Below are positions 58,654-64,000 of a DNA stretch of 64,000 bases, one piece after another. The position numbers and the translations under genes were made by a program. Position 1 is the stretch's first letter. The number at the start of each line of letters is the position of its first letter. The notes beneath the pieces were generated by a model, which was not told the DNA's origin, ran no database searches, and worked only from the letters and a program-made list of their open reading frames with translations. Source of the DNA: Actinacidiphila epipremni (GTDB lineage: Bacteria; Actinomycetota; Actinomycetes; Streptomycetales; Streptomycetaceae); assembly GCF_012034175.1 (NCBI RefSeq), contig NZ_JAATEJ010000008.1, positions 210,644-274,643 of the forward strand, written 5' to 3'.

Positions 58654-59646
58654 TCAGAAGGTCGGGGTCGGGTTGAGCTCGGACGTGGTGATGCCGCTGC
58701 CCGGCAGATTCCACTTGGCGAAGATCTTCGCGTAGTCGCCGGTGGCGATCAGCTTGTTCACCGCGTCGCTGATCGCCTTCGCGAGGGGCGAGTTCTTCGC
58801 CGTGACGAAGCCGACCGGCGTGGTGCTGATCTCACCGAGGAACTTGGTGTTCGGCAGGTGCGCCGCCTCGTACTTCACCCCCAGCGTGGGGCCGAAGCTC
58901 ACGTCGATCTTGCCGTTCTGCAAGTTGAGCAGCACCGTGGAGTTGTCGGAGAAATACTGCACCTTGTACGGCTTCTTGCCCGCCGCGGAGCACTTGCCGG
59001 CGCCGTCGGTGAGGATCTGCTGGAAGGTCGACCCCGGCCCGGTGGCGATGGTCAGGCCGCACAGGTCCGTGAGGTCCTTGACGGTGTCCACCGGGAGGTC
59101 CTTGGTGCCCAGGAACGCCTGGCCGTCGTTGAGGTAGGTGGCGAAGTCCACCACCTTCTCGCGCTCCTTGGTGGCGCCGAAGTTGTCCTGGCCGACGTCG
59201 TAACGGCCGTTCTGGACGCCGGGGATGACGGTCGGGAAGGTGCCGTACTGCACGTCCCACTCGATGCCGAGGACCTTCGCGACGGCGTTGCGGAGGTCCA
59301 CGTCGAGGCCGATGGGCTTGCCGTCCTGCTCGCCGGCGTGCGGCAGGCCGACGGTGCCGGGGGCCTGGGTGGTGCCGAGGATCAGCTTGCCGCTGTCGCG
59401 GGCCTTGGCCGGCAGCTCGGCTCTGATCGCGGGATCGGCGGCGATCGAGGACACCACGTCCTGCGTGGGGATCGCGCTCGGGTCGGCCGCCTGGGACGCG
59501 CCGGGCGCCTGCTGGTCCTTCCCGGACGCCGGGGCGCCCGAGCCGGAGTCGTCCGAGGAGCTGCCGCAGGCCGCGAGGAGGATCAACCCGGCGGTGGCGG
59601 CGGCGAGGTGGGGCAGGCGGCGGCTGAGGCGGCGTGCGCTGGTCAT
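58654..59646 (-). CDS. amino-acid-type ABC transporter substrate-binding lipoprotein
   Basis: The 330-residue product has lipobox LAAC (Cys27), a long Ser/Gln/Pro spacer, and the family 3 solute-binding fold: GLDVDLRNAVAKVLGIEWDVQ by position, VIPGVQNGRYDVG, REKVVDFATYL, GLTIATGPGSTFQQIL. It is last in the operon led by a Cys leader peptide. The leader suggests a sulfur compound (cystine, methionine, a peptide or an organosulfur ligand), but the binding pocket cannot be read from sequence. The gap of 155 bp before it may hold its own promoter or a processing site. Confidence 0.9.
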   Translation of the reverse strand: MTSARRLSRRLPHLAAATAGLILLAACGSSSDDSGSGAPASGKDQQAPGASQAADPSAIPTQDVVSSIAADPAIRAELPAKARDSGKLILGTTQAPGTVGLPHAGEQDGKPIGLDVDLRNAVAKVLGIEWDVQYGTFPTVIPGVQNGRYDVGQDNFGATKEREKVVDFATYLNDGQAFLGTKDLPVDTVKDLTDLCGLTIATGPGSTFQQILTDGAGKCSAAGKKPYKVQYFSDNSTVLLNLQNGKIDVSFGPTLGVKYEAAHLPNTKFLGEISTTPVGFVTAKNSPLAKAISDAVNKLIATGDYAKIFAKWNLPGSGITTSELNPTPTF

Positions 59647-59801
59647 GGGAAAGCCTTTCGCGAAGGTGGGGCATGGGCGTGCGGAATATGCGCCGGGTCG
59701 CGGGCCGGCGGCGGTGGCGGCCCGGTGGGAAGGCGCTGCGAGGTCGGGAGGCGGGCCCGGGGAGGCAATGCCCGGCAAGGCGGGCCCGGGGGCCCGTGCC
59801 G

Positions 59802-60584
59802 TCAGAGGACGGCGGTGAGGAAGGCGCGGGCGCGCTCGTGGCGCGGCGCGGTCAGGACGTCGGCGGGCGGGCCGGTCTCGACGATGCGGCCCCCGTCGAG
59901 GAAGACGACGGTGTCGGCGACCTTGCGGGCGAAACCGATCTCGTGCGTGACGACGATCATCGTCATCCCGCTGGTGGCCAGGTCCTGCATGACGTTGAGG
60001 ACCTCGCCGACGAGCTCGGGGTCGAGCGCGCTGGTCGGCTCGTCGAACAGCAGCAGCCGCGGCTCCATGGCCAGCGCCCGGGCGATGGCCACCCGCTGCT
60101 GCTGGCCACCGGACATCTGCCGCGGATAGGAGTCCTCCCGCCCGTCCAGGCCCACCCGGGCCAGCAGCTCCCGGGCGTGCGCGACCGCCTGCTTGCGGGG
60201 CAGCCCGCGCACCGCGACGGGGGCGTCGGTGATGTTCTCCAGCACCGTCATGTGCGGGAAGAGGTTGAACTGCTGGAAGACCATGCCGACATGGGCCCGC
60301 TGCCGGGTCACCAGCCGGGGCCGCAGCTCGCGCAGCCGCGCGCCGTCCTGCCGGTAGCCGACGATCTCGCCGTCGATCTCCACGAACCCGCCGTCCGGCT
60401 TCTCCAGGTGGTTCACGCACCGCAGCAGCGTGGACTTGCCCGACCCGGAGGGCCCGAGCAGGACGGTGACCTCGCCCTCGCGCACATCGAGGTCGATACC
60501 GTCCAGGACGAGGGTGCCGCCGTAGCTCTTGCGCAGCCCCCGCACCCGCACCAGCGGGCGCTGCCCGCTCTTGCCGGCGCTCAT
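59802..60584 (-). CDS. amino-acid-type ABC transporter ATPase
   Basis: The 260-residue ATPase has Walker A LLGPSGSGKSTLL, Q-loop VFQQFNLFPHMTV, signature MSGGQQQRVAIARAL, Walker B LLLFDEPTSALDPE and the H-loop VTHEIGFARKVAD, all typical of the polar amino acid (GlnQ/TcyC) family. Its ATG overlaps the permease stop (ATGA). Confidence 0.94.
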   Translation of the reverse strand: MSAGKSGQRPLVRVRGLRKSYGGTLVLDGIDLDVREGEVTVLLGPSGSGKSTLLRCVNHLEKPDGGFVEIDGEIVGYRQDGARLRELRPRLVTRQRAHVGMVFQQFNLFPHMTVLENITDAPVAVRGLPRKQAVAHARELLARVGLDGREDSYPRQMSGGQQQRVAIARALAMEPRLLLFDEPTSALDPELVGEVLNVMQDLATSGMTMIVVTHEIGFARKVADTVVFLDGGRIVETGPPADVLTAPRHERARAFLTAVL

Positions 60585-61618
60585 GACAGGCCCGCCAGAT
60601 CGGTCCGGGTCCGCCCGAACAGCGGGAGGTTGCCGCGCGCGATCTGCCACAGGCCGCGGGCCGGCGGCCGTCCTGCGCGGCTGTCGCGCCCGGAGCCGCG
60701 GGCGTAGTACCGCTCCACGTAGAACTGCCCCACGGACAGCAGCGTGGTGAGGATGATGTACCAGATGGTGGCGACCATGAGCAGCGGCATGATCAGGAAG
60801 TTCTGGGTGTAGATGAGCTGCGTGGAGTACAGCAGGTCCTGCACCGCGATGACGCTGACGATCGAGGTCGCCTTGAGCATGCCGATCAGCAGGTTGCCCG
60901 ACGCCGGGACGATCGCCGGCATCGCCTGCGGCAGCACGATACGGCGGAAGATCCGCCCGTCGCCCATGCCCAGCGCCCGGGCCGCCTCGCGCTGGCCGGG
61001 ATCGACGGCGAGCAGGCCGCCGCGCACGATCTCGCTGGAGAACGCCGCGACATCCAGGGTGAGTCCGACGTACGCGGCGAGGATGCCGCTGAAAAGGTGT
61101 GCCGTCTTGAAGTGCGCGAACTCCGGCCCGAAGGGCACCCCCACCGACAACCGCGGGTAGAGCGACGCCAGTTCGTACCAGAAGAGCAGCTGCACCAGCG
61201 GCGGCACCGAGCGCAGCAGCCACACGAAGCCGAAGGCCAGGCCGCGCAGCACGGGGTTGTGCGACAGCCGCATCGCGGCGACGCCGATACCGAGCAGATA
61301 GCCGCTGGCCATGACGGCGGCGGTCAGCCACAGCGTCAGCTCCAGGCCGTGCATGATCGAGCCGCGCACGAAGTAGTCGCCGACGACATCCCATTGGAAG
61401 CGCCGGTTGGTCACGATGGTGTTGACCAGCATCGCGAACAGCACCGACAACGCGGCGGCGGACGCCCATTGGCCGGGGTGGCGCAGCGGCACCAGCCGCG
61501 CGGACAGCAACTCCTTGTCGCCGGCGGCGGTGTGCAGCGCGGGCCCCGGAGGCGGCGGGGCGGGATCAGGGGGGCCGGGCGCGGCGGTGGCCGGCCCGGA
61601 CAGGTCGTGCTGGGTCAT
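60581..61618 (-). CDS. amino-acid-type ABC transporter permease
   Basis: The 345-residue product has a Pro/Ala-rich N-terminal extension of about 35 residues and five or more membrane segments. The EAA loop is GQREAARALGMGDGRIFRRIVLPQAMP, and FVWLLRSVPPLVQLLFWYEL carries the HisM-type motif (positions about 140-160). It is the first structural gene after the 41-residue Cys leader peptide, 225 bp downstream of it. Confidence 0.93.
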   Translation of the reverse strand: MTQHDLSGPATAAPGPPDPAPPPPGPALHTAAGDKELLSARLVPLRHPGQWASAAALSVLFAMLVNTIVTNRRFQWDVVGDYFVRGSIMHGLELTLWLTAAVMASGYLLGIGVAAMRLSHNPVLRGLAFGFVWLLRSVPPLVQLLFWYELASLYPRLSVGVPFGPEFAHFKTAHLFSGILAAYVGLTLDVAAFSSEIVRGGLLAVDPGQREAARALGMGDGRIFRRIVLPQAMPAIVPASGNLLIGMLKATSIVSVIAVQDLLYSTQLIYTQNFLIMPLLMVATIWYIILTTLLSVGQFYVERYYARGSGRDSRAGRPPARGLWQIARGNLPLFGRTRTDLAGLS

Positions 61619-61729
61619 CGGGGTCTCCCGTCTCGTCGGGAAGCACGGCAGCGCGGAGCGCGCACGGCACCCACGACCACGGGGGCACGCGTACGACGGC
61701 TCGGGGAACTACCGAGGAAGGAAGGAGGC

Positions 61730-61758
61730 GGTGCCGCGTACGACCCGGCGGCGGCACC
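61730..61758 (-). terminator. hairpin between the Cys leader and the permease gene
   Basis: GGTGCCGC and GCGGCACC flank a 13-base loop in the leader RNA of the ABC operon, 86 bases past the leader stop. It is weaker than the hairpins in the other two leader regions. An attenuator role is inference. Confidence 0.35.
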
Positions 61759-61843
61759 CGGTCAGGGGCGCGCGTCGGATGCCGGGGACGGGCGGGAGGG
61801 CGGGGCCGGCCGGACGGCGGGCCTGCGGACGATCAGCGGGTGA

Positions 61844-61969
61844 TCAGTGGACCGCGGTGGTTTCCGGACACAGGGCGCTGCTGACCCTGAGCAGATCGAC
61901 GTGCCGCCGGGTCACCCGGGTCCGGAACGAGCCCTCGGGGAACAACCGGCGGTCGTACTGAGCGGCCAT
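61844..61969 (-). CDS. Cys-containing leader peptide before the ABC transporter operon
   Basis: The 41-residue peptide includes VTRRHVDLLRVSSALCPET. It is a clear member of the actinobacterial leader peptide family (RRHxDLxRVxSxLC) found before sulfur assimilation and thiol genes. Its single Cys codon is TGT. GAGGGGA precedes the ATG at 61969. In mycobacteria related cysteine-containing upstream ORFs adjust downstream expression to cysteine supply. A similar role here would tie the transporter to sulfur starvation. Confidence 0.88.
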   Translation of the reverse strand: MAAQYDRRLFPEGSFRTRVTRRHVDLLRVSSALCPETTAVH

Positions 61970-62030
61970 GCCCGTCCCCTCGCTCTCTTCGCGTCGTGGT
62001 CGCCCTCCGTGAGGGCCCTGTGCCTACAGC

Positions 62031-62059
62031 ACGTTAACCGTAGGGCAGCGGCCGGGCAA
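62031..62059 (-). promoter_or_regulatory. candidate promoter for leader and ABC operon
   Basis: On the minus strand TTGCCC (62054-62059), a 17-bp spacer and TAACGT (62031-62036) resemble a housekeeping promoter. Transcription would start about 55 bases before the leader ATG. Confidence 0.5.
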
Positions 62060-62117
62060 TCCCCTGATGGCCTGATCAGTGCGCAGAGCGACCGGCCTCA
62101 CACCTGGCCGAAAGGGA

Positions 62118-62147
62118 TTGTGTTCTCCATCAGGGCGGAGTTACCGT
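62118..62147 (+). promoter_or_regulatory. candidate promoter for riboswitch, leader and LLM genes
   Basis: TTGTGT (62118-62123), an 18-bp spacer and TACCGT (62142-62147) place the transcript start within a few bases of the riboswitch 5' end at 62155, which supports both calls. Confidence 0.5.
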
Positions 62148-62154
62148 GCTTGCA

Positions 62155-62266
62155 GGTCATGAGCGTCAGCAACCAAGGCCCTGGCCGGCTGACCGGCAAC
62201 CCTCCGTCGCGGCGGGGTGCTCCAGGTGACGACCCGGCGGAGCCGACGACGGCTCGGCAAGTGCGA
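62155..62266 (+). ncRNA. SAM-IV riboswitch
   Basis: The sequence begins GGTCATGAGCGTCAGC, has the conserved core CCGGCAACCCTCC, then CGGCGGGGTGCTCCAGGTGA and GACGACC, whose GACC closes the first helix with the opening GGTC. A further GAGCCG-loop-CGGCTC hairpin (62240-62255) and GGCAAGTGCG follow, as in SAM-IV. This aptamer is known from Actinobacteria and usually shuts off sulfur or methionine genes when S-adenosylmethionine is plentiful. The next features are a ribosome site, the Cys leader peptide and the LLM monooxygenase gene. The 3' edge is approximate. Confidence 0.88.
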
Positions 62267-62308
62267 ACTCGGACAGGCGTGAGCCGAACAGGACCGGGAG
62301 GTGACGCG

Positions 62309-62470
62309 GTGCGGGACACCACGATGCGGTCGCTGCCCTCCGTCGCGATGTTCTCCCGGCGGCACATCGACCTCCAGCGCGTCGCCGCCGCCCTGTGTCC
62401 GGGCCGCGACATGACGGCCGCGCCGGGGCCGGACCACCGGCCCGCCGCGCTGCCGCACACCGCCGGCTAG
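62309..62470 (+). CDS. Cys-containing leader peptide after the SAM-IV riboswitch
   Basis: The 53-residue peptide starts at GTG 62309, 7 bases after GGGAGG; an internal ATG at 62324 is an alternative. The core SRRHIDLQRVAAALCPGRD matches the thiol leader family, with one Cys in a TGT codon. Unlike most of the family it runs on for 23 residues after the Cys, ending in an Ala/Pro/His-rich tail. It lies between the SAM-IV aptamer and the LLM gene, so the same message would answer to SAM and, probably, to cysteine. Confidence 0.85.
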   Translation: MRDTTMRSLPSVAMFSRRHIDLQRVAAALCPGRDMTAAPGPDHRPAALPHTAG

Positions 62471-62554
62471 CGCCGCCCCACCCCGCGCTCCACCCCACCC
62501 GCAGCTCGATCCCTCCTCGCCGCCCCCGGGCTCCCGCCCGGTCAGGGCCTGTTC

Positions 62555-62586
62555 GGCGTGCCCCGCCTGCCTTCGCGGGGCGCGCC
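62555..62586 (+). terminator. 12-bp GC hairpin between the leader peptide and the LLM gene
   Basis: GGCGTGCCCCGC and GCGGGGCGCGCC pair in all 12 positions with one G-U, around an 8-base loop. It lies 85 bases after the leader stop and 52 before the LLM ATG, like the hairpin at 18801. Rho-independent attenuation or a message-stabilising role are both possible. Confidence 0.5.
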
Positions 62587-62637
62587 GGTGCGACGGCTGT
62601 CCAACTGCGCTCCCTCCGACCAGGAAGCGGTACGCCC

Positions 62638-63843
62638 ATGTCCCGATCCCCTTCGCCCCTCCATCTGGCCGTCGCCCTCGACGGCGCCGGCTGGCACCCC
62701 GCCGCCTGGCGTGAGCCCGAGGCCCGGCCCGCCGACCTGTTCCGCCCCGGCTACTGGGCGGATCTGGCAGCCGAGGCCGAGCGCGGCCTGCTGGACCTCG
62801 TCACGATCGAGGACTCCCTGGGCCTGCAGTCCTCCCGCCCCCTCGAACCCGACAGCCGCACCGACCAGGTGCGCGGCCGGCTCGACGCGGTGCTGACCGC
62901 CGCCCGCATCGCCCCGCTCACCCGGCACATCGGCCTGGTCCCCACCGCCGTGGTCACCCACACCGAGCCCTTCCACCTGTCCAAGGCCGTCGCCACCCTC
63001 GACTACGTCAGCGGCGGCCGGGCCGGCGTGCAGGTGAAGGTGTCGGGCCGGGCCGACGAGGCCGCGCACTTCGGCCGCCGCGAGGTCCCCCGGCTGCCCG
63101 TCGCCGAACTGGACTCGCCCGCCGGACGGGCGCTGATCACCGAGCTGTTCGGCGAGGCGACCGACTACGTCGAGGTCGTACGGCGGCTGTGGGACAGCTG
63201 GGAGGACGACGCGGTGATCCGCGACGCGGCGACCGGGCGCTTCGTGGACCGCGACAAGCTGCACTACATCGACTTCGAGGGCCCGCACTTCAGCGTCCGG
63301 GGCCCCTCCATCACCCCGCGCCCGCCGCAGGGCCAGCCGCTGGTGGCCGCCCTCGCCCACCGCACCGAGCCGTACCGGCTGGTCGCCACGTCCGCCGACA
63401 TCGGCTTCGTCACCCCGCACGACACGGCGCAGGCGTCGGCGATCGTCGAGGAGATCCGCACCGAGCAGGACCGGGCCGGCCGGGGCGACGCGGCCGTGCA
63501 CGTCCTGGCGGACCTGGTGGTCCTCCTCGACGAGGAGCCGGGCCGGGCGGCCGAGCGCCGGGAGCGGCTGGACGCGGCACTCGACTCCCCCTACACCAGC
63601 GACGCGTTGGTCTTCGCCGGTACGCCGGGCGAACTCGCGGACCTGCTGGAGGAGTTGGCGGGCGCCGGGCTGAGCGGCTTCCGGCTGCGGCCGGCGGCGC
63701 TGCCGTACGACCTGGAGCGGATCACCGGTGGGCTGGTGCCGGAGCTGCAACGGCGTGGCGTCTTCCGGGAGGCGTACGAGGCGGACAGCCTGCGCGGGCT
63801 GCTCGGACTGCCGCGCCCCGCGAACCGCTACGCCGGCGCCTGA
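62638..63843 (+). CDS. LLM-class flavin-dependent monooxygenase (NtaA/SnaA/SfnG-like group)
   Basis: The 401-residue product has the bacterial luciferase-like fold: LHLAVALDGAGWHPAAWRE, ADLAAEAERGLLDLVTIEDSL, HIGLVPTAVVTHTEPFHLSK, TLDYVSGGRAGVQV, and IGFVTPHDTAQA. The length and N-terminus fit the FMNH2-dependent group that oxidises organosulfur and aminopolycarboxylate compounds. Its SAM-IV riboswitch and Cys leader, together with a second LLM gene of the same group 34 bp downstream, point to sulfur scavenging. The exact substrate is not known. Confidence 0.88.
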   Translation: MSRSPSPLHLAVALDGAGWHPAAWREPEARPADLFRPGYWADLAAEAERGLLDLVTIEDSLGLQSSRPLEPDSRTDQVRGRLDAVLTAARIAPLTRHIGLVPTAVVTHTEPFHLSKAVATLDYVSGGRAGVQVKVSGRADEAAHFGRREVPRLPVAELDSPAGRALITELFGEATDYVEVVRRLWDSWEDDAVIRDAATGRFVDRDKLHYIDFEGPHFSVRGPSITPRPPQGQPLVAALAHRTEPYRLVATSADIGFVTPHDTAQASAIVEEIRTEQDRAGRGDAAVHVLADLVVLLDEEPGRAAERRERLDAALDSPYTSDALVFAGTPGELADLLEELAGAGLSGFRLRPAALPYDLERITGGLVPELQRRGVFREAYEADSLRGLLGLPRPANRYAGA

Positions 63844-63877
63844 GCGCCCCGCGACCCTTCGGAGAGGCCACCCACGC

Positions 63878-64000
63878 ATGAGCAGCAAGCCCGTCAAGCA
63901 GATCCATCTCGCCGCGCATTTCCCCGGCGTCAACAACACGACCGTGTGGAGCGATCCGGCGGCCGGCAGCCAGATCGACTTCAGCTCCTTCGTCCATCTC
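63878..64000 (+). CDS. second LLM-class flavin-dependent monooxygenase, N-terminal part, cut by window edge
   Basis: Forty-one codons are visible from the ATG at 63878 to the window edge. KQIHLAAHFPGVNNTTVWSD and IDFSSFVHL are the standard N-terminus of the NtaA/SnaA/DszA-type FMN-dependent monooxygenases. GGAGAGG precedes it. It is 34 bp after the first LLM gene and surely in the same operon. Confidence 0.88.
   Translation, partial: MSSKPVKQIHLAAHFPGVNNTTVWSDPAAGSQIDFSSFVHL

Noticed and set aside
1..64000. tRNA or rRNA genes, prophage or insertion sequence
   Set aside because: I saw no cloverleaf-like sequence with a CCA-end context, no rRNA segment, and no transposase, integrase or phage structural protein. 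A tRNA scan would be needed to be certain.

Overview
The window is very GC-rich, with G or C at almost every third codon position, many GTG starts, and many 4-base ATGA/GTGA gene overlaps. The families present (F420-dependent LLM oxidoreductases, WYL, HxlR and SigB-type regulators, Tat-exported hydrolases, SAM-IV riboswitch, Cys-containing leader peptides) point to a Streptomyces-like actinomycete chromosome. I see no rRNA, tRNA, CRISPR array, insertion sequence or prophage gene. All identifications rest on reading the sequence; no database search was run.

Layout. 1-4 kb: a cut-off NAD(P)-binding protein, a TetR regulator with a cysteine-rich tail, an F420-type oxidoreductase, a secreted M15 peptidase and a DUF4097 lipoprotein. 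4.3-12.7 kb: a general-stress module. It has an anti-sigma-type ATPase, a SigB/F/G-class sigma factor with a SigB-like promoter, a STAS antagonist, and an overlapping stressosome operon: rsbR, rsbS, rsbT, a fused ATPase/phosphatase, a hybrid histidine kinase and a receiver-RsbU phosphatase. 12.7-18.6 kb: WYL regulator/SDR pair, a MOSC-reductase fusion, and a divergent HxlR/MFS pair sharing a clear operator.

18.6-22.7 kb: a sulfur block: a short Cys-containing leader ORF, an IPNS-like oxygenase, metY, and metX that appears to start with CTG. 22.7-26.2 kb: ArsR regulator, LLM enzyme, two exported proteins and a GNAT acetyltransferase. 26.2-43.1 kb: a rhamnose/rhamnogalacturonan catabolic island: PL4 lyase, rhaI, the fused rhaD aldolase-dehydrogenase, rhaB, mutarotase, sugar ABC transporter, enolase-superfamily dehydratase, Gfo/Idh oxidoreductase, DUF624 and PmoA-like proteins, and a LacI regulator. 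Six operator-like sites share the core TGAAWCGAT, or its variant TGAAACGT at one site, and mark its promoters.

43.1-49.7 kb: a damaged GntR/ABC transporter locus, a large LuxR-type ATPase regulator with an internal repeat, and small genes. 49.7-58.6 kb: GH76 mannanase, a TetR/hemerythrin/MFS divergon, gamma-glutamyltransferase and a cation/proton antiporter. 58.6-64 kb: a second sulfur block. An amino-acid-type ABC transporter and a pair of LLM monooxygenases diverge from one control region; each has its own Cys leader peptide, and the monooxygenase side also carries a SAM-IV riboswitch.

The most distinctive theme is sulfur control. Three leader peptides, each with a single cysteine written with the rare TGT codon, stand before three sulfur-related operons, and each is followed by a GC-rich hairpin. 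In one operon the leader is stacked behind a SAM-IV riboswitch.
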